Below, one piece after another: positions 43,721-53,375 of a stretch of 64,000 nt of DNA. The DNA lies in NCBI GenBank assembly GCA_963696325.1, contig CAVOJV010000041.1, positions 18,232 to 82,231 on the forward strand. Direction: 5' to 3'. This stretch comes from CAVOJV01 sp963696325 (GTDB lineage Bacteria; Pseudomonadota; Gammaproteobacteria; Competibacterales; Competibacteraceae). Each line of letters begins with the position of its first letter. Positions within the stretch are counted from its first letter, which is position 1. The notes below the pieces were generated by a model. That model saw nothing but the letters and a program-made list of their open reading frames with translations, was not told the origin of the DNA and searched no databases. Both the position numbers and the translations under genes were made by a program.

Positions 43721-45918
43721 GACACCTCCGTGGACTTGAACGTTACTTTCGCAGGCGCTTCGATCATCTGCACGGCGAATTCGGCAGAAGTGAAATCGCG
43801 CTGCTCGGACTGCAAGGCTTTGCAGATTTCCGCGGCTAATTCAGCCACGCTCACCGTGCGGCCGCGCATGGGAATCTCTACACTCTTGTCACCCATCGTG
43901 CGCGCATCGCCGGTGGTTTTTCTCAACGCGGTCTTTTCATATCCGCCTTTCGCCTTGCTCACGGCACCGAAATGGATGCCTTCAGGCGGCTCTTTGGTTT
44001 CGATCTCGGTGACTTTGCCGTTGTAGATGCACAGCAGGATATCGGGCGCCAGGCGATCCATGCGCAGAATTTGCAGCGAGGTGAGCGGCTGACCCGCGGT
44101 ACTTATGCCGGATGCGATGGACTCCAAGCCGATCCAGGATTCCACTGCAGCGGAGCGCATGAGGAAACCGGTCAGCGGCCAGTGCAGAACGGGATCAGGA
44201 GGCGCAGCACTAGCCTCCTCGCCTCTGCGTTGATCGGCCGCGGCCTTCGCGCTGCCTCTAAGTTCGAGCGCGAGCTTTTCGGAGACCTCGAAGAAGCGCG
44301 CGCGAAGCAACTGATCGGCCAGCTCGTCCGTCTCGCTCGTGCGCCCGACGCTGCAGGCGCCTTGCAGCATGGCGTTGACCCAATCTAGGTTCAGATAGAA
44401 AAACCGAATCGATTCTTGAGGCAGCATGTCCTCGTCGGGGACGAGATAGCGAAACGGTACACCGTAGAGAAGCATCGCCTGGCCGAGCCAGTTCTGCACG
44501 CTGGTCGGGACACGCGGCTCTTCGAGTTGCGCTTTGGGCTGCGATCCGACCGCGCCACTTTGTGTGAGATAATTCGCGCCTTCGAGCACCGCGGCATACC
44601 ACTCGCGCATGTCGGTATGCGGCCCGAGCTTTTCAGCGAATGTCTTTACTTTCGTCGCAGCGTTAGCGTTGGCTGCCGACCGGCTGAGCGCCTGCGCGTT
44701 GGTATGCCGCACCCAGCGCTGGTAGTCGGTGCGAAAGCGCGACAACGCTTGCGCGAAGGGTTGATCCTGCAGCGCTAGCAACCGCCCGAGCTGCCATGCC
44801 GCGGCGTAGCTCGTGTCGAACATTCCGCTCTTGGGATCGTATCGAAGGGCCGCATCCGCGCACGAGATATCCTGATACGACATCGACCGGGGATACCACA
44901 TGGGAGCAAGCGGTCCGCGGTACCAGCTGATCGTGGTGTCGCTGTTGCGCAGATTGTGGTTCAACGCGCTGAAGCCCATGTCGAAGCTCTTGTTCAAATA
45001 CTCGACAGCTGCGCTGTCGCCTCCTTTAGCCGCAAGCGGCGGCCGTTGCAGGAGGCGCGAATCCTTGAGGTGCTTCATGAGACTCTTGAAAGAGCCGATG
45101 CCCTGGCAGGTGAAACGCCAGAAGTCGAGCACGAGCAGCCGATAAGTCTTGCCCTCGCTCGTTGCGGACGTGCCGCTCTTCAGCACATCTGCCCAGCCCT
45201 CTAACGAGACCAGCAGCGCCGTATTGACCACGCCCCAGTCTTTCTCGCCGCTCACTTTGGCCTGGGTTTCTGGAAAACGATTGCACACGACGACTGAGAA
45301 CTTGCCCTCTTTCAGCAAAGACCAGGTCTCCTTGTTGCCGGTCTCGACCTCACGAACGTGCGCTAGGTATTGCAGATCGGCCCGCTTCGGCATGATCGCG
45401 TTGAACACACGACCCGGCAGATCGATGGTCTGACAGCTTTCGGTCTCTCGCTCGTATTCCGCGAGCTTGAGCTTCGGTCCGACGACATTCGGCTCTGGAT
45501 TGAGCAGCTTCTGCACCGTGGTCGGCACGATCGCGGGCACACGACGCGCTTCTTCCGCTGTCTCAAAGCTGAAATCGCTGTCGGAAAGAAGGATGAGCGC
45601 CAGCCACGGATCATGCGGCGTTGTCGAATCGCTGCCGTCGATCGTGCGCTCCCATGGCAGCGTGCAACGATCGAAAACGATATGCGGCAGCGTGTTGGAG
45701 AACGCGCCGATCTGGCCGGGCGGCGGATAGCACGAGTACACCTCGCCGCCAGTGAGCGCATAGCGCGGGCCACCGACATGGAACGTTTGCGCAACCGCCT
45801 GCTGCTCCAGCGACTCTTTGTCCGCCTCCAACTTGGAGGTCACGCTTGCTACGTATGCGCCCGGCGCAAGCGCCGGGAGCCAGTGGCTGTAGAACGTGAT
45901 CTGCTCGGCGTTGATCAT
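43717..45918 (-). CDS. Large unknown protein (733 residues)
   Basis: Not recognised. No signal peptide. It starts INAEQITFYSHWLPALAPGAYVASVTSKLE. The central part is helical with SWYRGPLAPMWYPRS and YAAAWQLGRLLALQDQPFAQALSRFRTDYQRWVR. The C-terminus (SVAELAAEICKALQSEQRDFTSAEFAVQMI) is again helical. It lies between the DUF6603-like gene (19-bp gap) and the 1148-residue gene (4-bp overlap), which implies stoichiometric co-production. Codon use and GC content match the rest of the operon. Confidence 0.7.
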   Translation of the reverse strand: MINAEQITFYSHWLPALAPGAYVASVTSKLEADKESLEQQAVAQTFHVGGPRYALTGGEVYSCYPPPGQIGAFSNTLPHIVFDRCTLPWERTIDGSDSTTPHDPWLALILLSDSDFSFETAEEARRVPAIVPTTVQKLLNPEPNVVGPKLKLAEYERETESCQTIDLPGRVFNAIMPKRADLQYLAHVREVETGNKETWSLLKEGKFSVVVCNRFPETQAKVSGEKDWGVVNTALLVSLEGWADVLKSGTSATSEGKTYRLLVLDFWRFTCQGIGSFKSLMKHLKDSRLLQRPPLAAKGGDSAAVEYLNKSFDMGFSALNHNLRNSDTTISWYRGPLAPMWYPRSMSYQDISCADAALRYDPKSGMFDTSYAAAWQLGRLLALQDQPFAQALSRFRTDYQRWVRHTNAQALSRSAANANAATKVKTFAEKLGPHTDMREWYAAVLEGANYLTQSGAVGSQPKAQLEEPRVPTSVQNWLGQAMLLYGVPFRYLVPDEDMLPQESIRFFYLNLDWVNAMLQGACSVGRTSETDELADQLLRARFFEVSEKLALELRGSAKAAADQRRGEEASAAPPDPVLHWPLTGFLMRSAAVESWIGLESIASGISTAGQPLTSLQILRMDRLAPDILLCIYNGKVTEIETKEPPEGIHFGAVSKAKGGYEKTALRKTTGDARTMGDKSVEIPMRGRTVSVAELAAEICKALQSEQRDFTSAEFAVQMIEAPAKVTFKSTEVS

Positions 45919-45937
45919 GTTCTATATCCTCGCGCGC

Positions 45938-48900
45938 TCAAATCTGTTCTCCGATGGCGGCGCACTTCGGTGGCGCCTGGAGGTGATTACGCGGATCACC
46001 GAACGTCTTCGTCATGGCAACGTCATTCCAGACCGGTGCGCCTGCTTGGCTCTTGCGGTCCACTTCTTTGGTCAGGCAGTCACGAATCTTTCCGAGCAAC
46101 GCCGGCGCCACGATCGGGCCTTCGGGAAACCGCTCGTTGAGCGCAGCGGGGATCTGCTGTGCCATGGCCCAGTGAATCTTCTTGTCGGGGATCGGTTCGT
46201 AGGCAAACTGTTGTATCGGAAACGGACCCACGCGATGTTGCGGTACCGTCGGTTGCACACGCAGCGCAACGCCCGCGGGCACGTCCGTGATCATGCCGCG
46301 CCCAGGCTTGTCCGATTGTTCGCTTGCGCTCCACAGCGCTTCCGGGTAACTCTTGCGAGACACCTGCACGACGCGGAACGTTTTGTCGAAGTCGAATGCT
46401 TGCGCAGGCACGCTGCTGCCCGGTGCTTTGACGCGCTCTATGGTGACGGAATGCGACGATGTCAGTTGCTTTGCGCCCATCGGGCGGATGCCGATCGGCG
46501 TCTTCGCGCTGTGAATCGATTTACCCGCGCTCACTTCGCTGCAAGGAACCGCAGAGTCCGTTTCGATCATCAACTCGTGCGGATTGACGACCCTGTAAAC
46601 GGTCTCCTTGTCGTTGTCGATCTTCAGCTTGACCTCGCGCACCAGCCCTTCGGTGATGCGAAGGGTGCCCAGCACGACCTGCTCTGCCTTCGCACCGGAT
46701 GAAGGCAGAAACGCTTTCTGGAATTCCGGCCACTTGAGTTTCGCGGGTGCGGGCGCACTGCGCTCGCCGAACTCGACCGTGAACGAGATGATCCACAGCG
46801 TCACCTCCGCGGTGCCGGCGAAGGGCGGTCCCCAGACATGCAGGCGCGCGCTGATCTCCAACTTGTAGGTCCGCCAAAGTTGCAGGCTCACCACGATCGC
46901 CATGCCGACTTTGGCGTCATAGTAGAACGGCGCCCACGCCACGACAAAGTCTGCATAGGCAACGAACGCCGCGCGCAGCACACTGGCCGCGAACACGGCT
47001 TCGAGTTTGATGCCGGCCATTACGCAGGACGGCGTGAGCGCGAAGTACGCCTCGCCTCCAACAGCAAGATAGCTGGAGAGCTGCCCGCGAATACCGATGC
47101 GTGGCACCACCGGATAGTGCGCGGGCGGCAGGAAGCTCGGGTGATATCCGCCGAGCGATACTACGAAGTCTCCCGCTTCTTTGGCGCTGCCGAACCACAC
47201 GAAGAACGCAAAACCGCCGAGCAGGCGCAGCTCCTTCGCCAATACATACGAGTTCTGAGTGAGACGTCCCTCGATACCCACGATGCCGGCTTCCGGGTCG
47301 ACCACAGCACGGATGGCGAGCTCGGCATAGACCACGGACATGCCTTGTACGGCTGCGGTCGGCACCGCGAGCTTGGTCAGGCCGAGCAGCGCGAAATTGA
47401 GCCGGTTGCCGAAGCCGACCGAAAACAGCGCAAAGGAATCGGCCATCTTGAACGAGGTGAACTTCACGCCGAGGGCGAGCCAATAGTCACCATGCGAAGG
47501 CAAGACGGCTTCTCGAAGCGAATCGATCTTAAACTTGACCGGATCGGTCACCGCCTGTACCAGCGGAAACTGCGCAACGCCTTCCACCGGCGGAATAGAA
47601 AGCCGAGTGTTGTAACCGCCGCCCAGCGCAAGGCCGGTCACGAAGAAAGCCGGCGGCCCGCCGAGCATGCCCTGATAAGTTCCGTAGATGAAGAGTGCCG
47701 GTTTTTTTTCTTCCTTGACCAAGGTCGTGCCATAGGAACCTAATACCGAAACTTGGAAGGCGGCGGCCTTGATCAACAGACTGCCCTGATACAGATCGTC
47801 GACATAAGGTGCGGTCGGTGTCGTCCTCGCGAACCCGCCGCAGATCGTGAGCGGCGGCATCGAATAAGCAATGGAGAGCCCATCGAGCCCAACGCGCAGC
47901 TCTCCGATCTTCTTGACCGGATCCTGCAGCACCGTCAGCGGAAAATTAAGGTTGAAGCCGATGAGATCGAGCGCGAAGCCGCCGGTGCCGAGCGATGCAT
48001 CGATCAACAGGTAGACGCGCTTGTCTCGCGCTTCCAGGCGCGCCTTGCGAAACGTCACCGGACCGATCGTGCGCCCGACCGAAAGGTTGTTGTTGCCCGT
48101 CTCTACTTCTGTTTTCGCCGTCGACGAATCCTGGGTGCTCGTCTCAGTCGTCGAGGTGCTTTCCGTCGACGACTCGCCCTCTATGACTTCTCCTTCGTCG
48201 CGCGGCTTCGCGCCGCCGAGGCGGCACTCGAACGGAAAACTGAAGGAGGTGCTTTCGAATTCCAACGCACCTCGAAGCAGGAGCCCTTTGTTGAACTCGC
48301 AGTCTTGACCATCGATTGCAAGCCGCATGTCCTTCCCGGCATCGCCGCTCGCGGCGACCACCACCAATTTATTGAGAGCTAGGTTGTGCGGCCGCAGCGC
48401 AGACCCGAGCGCGCCCAGGCTCTCAGTCGAAATTCTACCGGGCTGTATACCGAGCGCTACGACCCACGTTGCCGGCGTTACGCTCGAGTCCCGAGCAAGC
48501 AGAACCGCCGCTTTGATGTCGCCGGGATACGAGCAGGCGATTGCGAGTCGCTCGAGCTGAAGCTCTCCATTATGACGGACGACTTTGAGCTTGAGCTGCG
48601 CGGCCTGTGGGATCAACAGCGCGCCGAGGCTCGACAGATCGGGCAGATCGTTGCTGAGGGCTTGCAGATCGAGTCGCGGTTGCGATTCCTCGTACTTCCA
48701 CGCGGCCTGCAGCTCATGGCCCGCGGTATCCGACTGGACCACGAGCGCGAAGCTCGCGCCACCGACTGTGATGATGCCGCTGAACGGCCGTTGGGTCTTA
48801 GTCTCGATCTGAATCGCGAAGGTCAGCATCGGGCCGTCGGCGCTCAGCGGCAGGCCGCCGCGACAGCCGAACACGAATGCCTCCGTGCGGGTGTTGTAGG

Positions 48901-50551
48901 ACAGAACGAGGTTACTGATTGCGAAACTGTCCAGAGCCGGAGGCAGCGAAGCTTGCAAGCCGCTCAGCCGCACCAGCTCACCGAACAATTTGCCCAGAGG
49001 AATGCTTTGATCCAGACCGGTGCGACCTTCGAACAACCAGCCGCCTTGCGGATCCGTGCGCGCCACCAGCGTGACCGACACTCCAGCGATCGCCACGGAC
49101 CCACCCAGCATCAACGCTCGACTGCCTTCGCCCTCGACTTTCTCATACTCCATACTGAAAAAAAGCCGTTCGAGCTTCAGCCCATCGGTGATGGCCCAGT
49201 CGAATCTCGTCCCGACCTCGATGAGGTAGTTAGATCCATCCAGAGCGCCCCAAATCTCGAGTGCATCGATGGCGACCTGCGACAGACCGTCCGGAACGTC
49301 GAACTGGAACTGCTTGAAGAGCGCGCTGAGCGCAAGCGTTTGCCCCTCCCTCAGTCCGCAACCAAACGTCTTCGCGGCCACGTCCACGGCGACATCGAGC
49401 TCCCCGCCCGCTACGGCTACCGTCGCACTCACGTACGGGTGTACCTCCCAGCTATCCGCGAATTGCATAGCCGAGATATCGCATGCGAGCCCGTTGAAGA
49501 CGAGCACCTTAGGTATGATCGTCCAGCCCCCGTCCGGGGCCAATTCGATTCGAGCCTCGACGGACTTGACGACCGGCGTGTCGTCCGAGATTTCGAAGCG
49601 GAGCTTGGTGAGCTTGACGTCATTCATCCCCGGTATTGCAGCGACCGCGTCGCCGACGTCGGCCCCGGGTATCAGCTTCATCAGATCACTCAGCTTGAGC
49701 GGATGCTTGAAATCGAAACTCTCGATCGTCACGCTTTCCGTGAGTGAGTCCGGTGTGAAGACGACCTGGAGGGGGATCGACAAGCCGCCCACCGTCACAC
49801 TCAAGCCGAGGCGCTCGCGCACCAACACTTGCGGCAGCGCCTGCGCCGTCAATACTTCATAGTGCAGCTTCGATTGCACTCCGAGAATATCGAGCGACCC
49901 CAACGGGCTCTGCTCAGCGGTGGCCAATCGCATGCGACGCTCGGCCAATTCGACCGGGCCGGCGACCGTCACTGCCTTAGCCGTCCCTTCGATCGCTGCG
50001 AGGAAGTCGGACAGCGCTGCGTCGACTTCCGCCAGTTGCAAACGAGCCGTGACATGCGCCGCACTTGGCGATTTTCGCGGGCTGCCGCGGGAGGCCGATT
50101 TATCGTCGGGCGCAAAACAGGCGTCGAAATCATCGCCCAGGTCGTACGGCCGGGTGGAGTCGAAAGTGAACACGCAATCGTGAAGACTGACGCCGTTCAA
50201 CTGCGCACCCCCTACCAACGCGAACATAGAGGACAGTTTCAAGGGCTCGCGGAAATCGCGAACGGTGACGAGCGCCTCGCAGTTGCCGTTCAGCACGAAG
50301 AACACCGCATCGACTTTTGCCCCGGCACTTCCCAGAAACGGCGAATGAAGTTGCCCCCTGACGCGGGTTGCAGCGACCGATTGGTTGCGATAGTGGAAGG
50401 GGTCGTTGAGCGGCGGCCACGCGTCCGGCAATATCTCGAACTGACCGCCGAAATAATTCTTGAGCACGGAATCGATCGACGAGGAATCTTGCGCATCGAC
50501 GCGCACGCGCCCGTCGCCGCCCCGGGTCAGGATCTTCGTCAGTTCACCCAT
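45938..50551 (-). CDS. Giant DUF6603-like protein (1537 residues)
   Basis: The largest protein of the window. Long beta-rich N-terminal region with repeating domains (IESFDFKHPLKLSDLM, VTVRDFREPLKLSSMF). A Ser/Thr/Glu linker lies near residues 780-815 (ESSTESTSTTETSTQ). From about residue 890 it shows the DUF6603 signature: PPLTICGGFART, DLYQGSLLIKAAAFQVSVLGSYG, ALFIYGTYQGMLGGPPAFFVTGLALGGGYN. A further hydrophobic beta region follows (residues about 1150-1260). No signal peptide. DUF6603 has no known function. The assignment is from remembered motif pattern and needs a profile search. Confidence 0.72.
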   Translation of the reverse strand: MGELTKILTRGGDGRVRVDAQDSSSIDSVLKNYFGGQFEILPDAWPPLNDPFHYRNQSVAATRVRGQLHSPFLGSAGAKVDAVFFVLNGNCEALVTVRDFREPLKLSSMFALVGGAQLNGVSLHDCVFTFDSTRPYDLGDDFDACFAPDDKSASRGSPRKSPSAAHVTARLQLAEVDAALSDFLAAIEGTAKAVTVAGPVELAERRMRLATAEQSPLGSLDILGVQSKLHYEVLTAQALPQVLVRERLGLSVTVGGLSIPLQVVFTPDSLTESVTIESFDFKHPLKLSDLMKLIPGADVGDAVAAIPGMNDVKLTKLRFEISDDTPVVKSVEARIELAPDGGWTIIPKVLVFNGLACDISAMQFADSWEVHPYVSATVAVAGGELDVAVDVAAKTFGCGLREGQTLALSALFKQFQFDVPDGLSQVAIDALEIWGALDGSNYLIEVGTRFDWAITDGLKLERLFFSMEYEKVEGEGSRALMLGGSVAIAGVSVTLVARTDPQGGWLFEGRTGLDQSIPLGKLFGELVRLSGLQASLPPALDSFAISNLVLSYNTRTEAFVFGCRGGLPLSADGPMLTFAIQIETKTQRPFSGIITVGGASFALVVQSDTAGHELQAAWKYEESQPRLDLQALSNDLPDLSSLGALLIPQAAQLKLKVVRHNGELQLERLAIACSYPGDIKAAVLLARDSSVTPATWVVALGIQPGRISTESLGALGSALRPHNLALNKLVVVAASGDAGKDMRLAIDGQDCEFNKGLLLRGALEFESTSFSFPFECRLGGAKPRDEGEVIEGESSTESTSTTETSTQDSSTAKTEVETGNNNLSVGRTIGPVTFRKARLEARDKRVYLLIDASLGTGGFALDLIGFNLNFPLTVLQDPVKKIGELRVGLDGLSIAYSMPPLTICGGFARTTPTAPYVDDLYQGSLLIKAAAFQVSVLGSYGTTLVKEEKKPALFIYGTYQGMLGGPPAFFVTGLALGGGYNTRLSIPPVEGVAQFPLVQAVTDPVKFKIDSLREAVLPSHGDYWLALGVKFTSFKMADSFALFSVGFGNRLNFALLGLTKLAVPTAAVQGMSVVYAELAIRAVVDPEAGIVGIEGRLTQNSYVLAKELRLLGGFAFFVWFGSAKEAGDFVVSLGGYHPSFLPPAHYPVVPRIGIRGQLSSYLAVGGEAYFALTPSCVMAGIKLEAVFAASVLRAAFVAYADFVVAWAPFYYDAKVGMAIVVSLQLWRTYKLEISARLHVWGPPFAGTAEVTLWIISFTVEFGERSAPAPAKLKWPEFQKAFLPSSGAKAEQVVLGTLRITEGLVREVKLKIDNDKETVYRVVNPHELMIETDSAVPCSEVSAGKSIHSAKTPIGIRPMGAKQLTSSHSVTIERVKAPGSSVPAQAFDFDKTFRVVQVSRKSYPEALWSASEQSDKPGRGMITDVPAGVALRVQPTVPQHRVGPFPIQQFAYEPIPDKKIHWAMAQQIPAALNERFPEGPIVAPALLGKIRDCLTKEVDRKSQAGAPVWNDVAMTKTFGDPRNHLQAPPKCAAIGEQI

Positions 50552-50635
50552 TCCTTGCTCCGCTGCTGTGTTGAAGCGTGGGAATAGCGCTGTGCATTGG
50601 CTTTCCTAAGCGATTTCGCGTTGCGTCTGCTTCCA

Positions 50636-52231
50636 CTAGTCGTACTGGATCGTGCGAGTAGTGCGATCCAATGTCTTTTGCCAGGTCTGCGTCAACATCG
50701 CCTTACCCGCTCGTCCCACCCAGCATCGAAGGTGCTCTTTTTGCCACGTCTTCGATTCTTGTGGGGTCGTTGGCCATGGCGCATTGATGCCGGCGATTGG
50801 AGACTGACAGTAGGGCGGGAAACACTCGGCGAGGGCTTGGAGCGGGTCATCAGACTTCGGCTTGATGCCAGAATGTTCTTCCCAAAGCTGCTCACGCAGT
50901 TCCTTGGCGAAGCGACAGACCGTCTCCTTGCTCGTTACGTTGCCCGTGCGCCAATCAACCACCTGGGTCGCCCCGTCGACTATGCCGAGCGTGAACTCGG
51001 TGTCTATGGAAATGCTTCGTTCGTTCACATTTGCGCTGCCGACAGAAACGAAGCGATCGTCGATGATCATGAGCTTGCTATGCACGTAGATCGCTTTGCG
51101 TGGCTTCACCGACCGATATAGCCCGTAGGGGTGAATCCGATTCGCTGTACCGAAGGCAATCTGGTTGGCGGGTACGCCCAATACCGTCTTGAAAAACTCG
51201 GTGCGCAGGTAGAAGTTGTGTTCTCCCAAACTAGCTGGCATATCCGTTTCCGCGGCAAGGACGATGATCAGGTGCAAGTCCGTCTTTGTCCGCAATGCTG
51301 CGCCCAGTTCTGCCGCCAGCGTGCCGTCCCAAAGGAATTGCTCTTCAATATAGATGTAGCGTTCCGCGTTACGGATCGCTTTGGTCAATGCCAGAAGGAT
51401 CGTGTATTCCCCATTGGGCATGTAGCGCTGCTGCTGCTTCTTGGGCGAGGCCCGCCCAACTGTCCGCAACACTTGCACATGGTGCGTCCCTCGGTTGAGC
51501 TGCAGTCCCGCGGCGTTCTTGGCCCAGGAAGGGGAGACGAACTGCTGCTGCCCATGAACACCGTGGATGGAGTCCAACCGATCGGCGAAATTCGCCCAAA
51601 TTTGCATGACGGCTCTTCCAGCCACTTTCACCGCAATATCGTGCCAGCCCCACTGGCGTTTTTCTTGTTTAGCTCTGTCATGCTTGCTGCTGTCCAGGCG
51701 GTCCACCGAGAGATCGATTCCGCCCACATACGCGCAGGATCGTTCAAACGTCTGCCCGCCGACGAACACGACCTTCTCATGATGGGCTGTGCCGACCTTC
51801 GTGCCATCCATTACGGCAACCCCCGCCTGCGCCTGGTTTATCGCGTTCACGAAGTCCTTGGGTCCAAGGGTAGGGATGGGGTTGTTGAAGGCAATCAACC
51901 CAACCTTGACCCTATTGCCAACGAGATTGCGCAACACGCGATGAAGCATCGAGTTGGCTTTGTCGTTTGCCCAGAGGAATCGGTCCGTTGAAAATTCCCA
52001 ACCGGCAATCAAAAGGATGTCATTCGGCCCAAGCGCGCTAAACTGCTTGTACAAGTCGAACATGTAGTTCTCGCCATCGACCAGCGGTTCCACCTTGTTT
52101 CCACTTGTATATGGCGTAGCCAAGCCGAAAGCAGCGTCGATCTTTGGGTAACATGCGGCCCAATCCGTGAGGCGCGGCTCGAGGTGGGCACCCTCCAAGA
52201 ACCAATATGTCGGCTCCCACTTGTTAGGCAT
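50636..52231 (-). CDS. Phospholipase D-like protein
   Basis: A 531-residue PLD-superfamily protein. The second HKD motif is classic: VHSKLMIIDDRFVSVGSANVNERS, near residue 384. The first, AHHEKVVFVGG near residue 149, keeps His and Lys but has Gly where Asp is usual. YIYIEEQFLWDGTLAAEL is the conserved helix before the second half. No signal peptide. PLD enzymes cleave phosphodiesters of lipids or nucleic acids; several are antibacterial effectors. First gene of the operon, 84 bases before the DUF6603-like gene, with GGGAG upstream of ATG 52231. Confidence 0.85.
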   Translation of the reverse strand: MPNKWEPTYWFLEGAHLEPRLTDWAACYPKIDAAFGLATPYTSGNKVEPLVDGENYMFDLYKQFSALGPNDILLIAGWEFSTDRFLWANDKANSMLHRVLRNLVGNRVKVGLIAFNNPIPTLGPKDFVNAINQAQAGVAVMDGTKVGTAHHEKVVFVGGQTFERSCAYVGGIDLSVDRLDSSKHDRAKQEKRQWGWHDIAVKVAGRAVMQIWANFADRLDSIHGVHGQQQFVSPSWAKNAAGLQLNRGTHHVQVLRTVGRASPKKQQQRYMPNGEYTILLALTKAIRNAERYIYIEEQFLWDGTLAAELGAALRTKTDLHLIIVLAAETDMPASLGEHNFYLRTEFFKTVLGVPANQIAFGTANRIHPYGLYRSVKPRKAIYVHSKLMIIDDRFVSVGSANVNERSISIDTEFTLGIVDGATQVVDWRTGNVTSKETVCRFAKELREQLWEEHSGIKPKSDDPLQALAECFPPYCQSPIAGINAPWPTTPQESKTWQKEHLRCWVGRAGKAMLTQTWQKTLDRTTRTIQYD

Positions 52232-52266
52232 TTCGGCTCCCGTTGGTTAGCGGCAAAGCTGTGGCA

Positions 52267-52389
52267 GGCTAGGAGTTTGTCGGACTTGTCATTTAACTAT
52301 TTGATTTTTAGCGAGTTAATATTTCTGACTATTTTTAAAAAGCACATAAAATCAGCATGTTACTGATTAAGTCCGACAGACTCCTAGCC
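52267..52389. repeat. MITE-like 123-bp element upstream of the PLD operon
   Basis: GGCTAGGAGTTTGTCGGACTT at the left and, inverted, GGCTAGGAGTCTGTCGGACTT at the right, around an AT-rich core without a gene. The ends look like those of IS1182-type elements from memory. It lies 35 bases before the operon's first codon, so it may carry or disturb the promoter. Confidence 0.75.
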
Positions 52390-52671
52390 GCGCGCTCCGT
52401 TGCACGGGCCGAACGCAGGGGCAAAGGGCTTTGCACGATAATCTTGAGTGAAGGATAGGAAATCCAACCACTTTTGCCGGAGTATCCTTTGGCCCCGATG
52501 GGTTGTCAAGGAGTGGTCCAGCCCGCCTGTCGCGGCTCGGAGGATGATCGGCATCCCCCAGTCGGCCTGCCGTGGGAGTGGGAGACGGCTTTTTGCGGTA
52601 GGGAGAGCGGGGGTAGAGGCGCGGGTTTCGTGCGACCGGCAACAGCCTGTCCGGCAGCCCTTGGCGGGCCG
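52390..52671. other. Stretch without a convincing gene
   Basis: GC-rich sequence between the MITE-like element and the IS91 fragment. Overlapping open frames on both strands show no recognisable protein. It probably is the outer end of the IS91-type relic. Confidence 0.4.
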
Positions 52672-52905
52672 CTACCAGGTTACCCGTTGGTCGAACTCGT
52701 ACTCCGATTCTGGCTGCGCCAGGGGATCGCCCGGCACCGCTGAGTCATCCTCCCAGTGCGAGGCACTCCCGGCGTCTTCGTACCACGCCGGCGGTCCCCT
52801 GGCGGAAGCGATCCGGGGCGGGGTGGCGGGCTCGCCGAGGTGCTCCAGGAGGGCGCGCACGATTTCCTGGGTCTTGATCGAGCGCTTAGGCAAGGCCCAC
52901 GGCCG
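52672..52905 (-). pseudogene. IS91-family transposase, C-terminal fragment
   Basis: The last ~75 codons: KRSIKTQEIVRALLEHLG, then a Pro/Ala/Arg-rich hinge and the end PESEYEFDQRVTW, the usual C-terminus of IS91/IS801-type Y2 transposases. The HUH and Tyr motifs are gone. The upstream in-frame sequence is compositionally odd (Arg/Ala/Pro) and does not look like transposase. Confidence 0.65.
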
Positions 52906-53307
52906 CGGCTGTTGGCGGCCTGGCCTTGGCAAGCGCGAGCGACCAACCACTCGCCACCCTCGCTGGCCGACGCAGGAGGCGCGCGGGGCCTGGTGCGAAG
53001 CCTGGCGAGGAACGCGCAGGGCGCAGCGTGCGTGGAGCTGGCCGATAGGCGCGCAGGGTCTGGTGCGGAGCCTGGCGGAGCAGGGCGACGCAGTCACCGG
53101 CGCGAGCCTTGCCTGAGCAGGGCGAGCGAACGGAGGACAAAACCGGTGCTTGCGCGAGGAACGCGCTGAAGCACCCCCCGCGGCATCACCGCGATGCGTC
53201 AAGCCGGCTGGCGAGTGATCGAAAGGTGGCTCAACTCCGCCAGTTTGGTAGGCGCTCCTCCGCCGTCACCGCCTCGGTAACGAGGCCACCGGACACCCCG
53301 GGTGCGA
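52906..53307. other. GC-rich degenerate stretch with a ~30-bp repeat
   Basis: No gene supported. CTGGTGCGAAGCCTGGCG (about 52990) recurs as CTGGTGCGGAGCCTGGCG (about 53060), a 60- to 70-bp-spaced direct repeat. The rest is low-complexity GC-rich sequence bounded by palindrome P4. Confidence 0.5.
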
Positions 53308-53375
53308 GGGGTTTAGGGAGCAGTGGAACAGTTATGAAACGCGTTCCATAACTGTTCCATTGATCCCTAAACCCC
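53308..53375. repeat. Long palindromic repeat P4
   Basis: A 68-bp imperfect palindrome centred at 53341/53342 with three mismatched pairs. The arms are GGGGTTTAGGGA and TCCCTAAACCCC; the core half is GGAACAGTTATGrAACG. It cuts a group II intron fragment that begins at the very next base. Confidence 0.9.

Noticed and set aside
33942..52231. Contractile injection system, tailocin or prophage
   Set aside because: Only fibre/collar-like proteins are seen. No sheath, tube, baseplate, tape measure, terminase, portal or AAA gene is present in the operon.
52672..53202. A 176-residue minus-strand protein as a real gene
   Set aside because: Only its last ~75 residues resemble a known protein (the IS91 transposase end). 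The rest is Arg/Ala/Pro-rich reading of GC-rich degenerate DNA.
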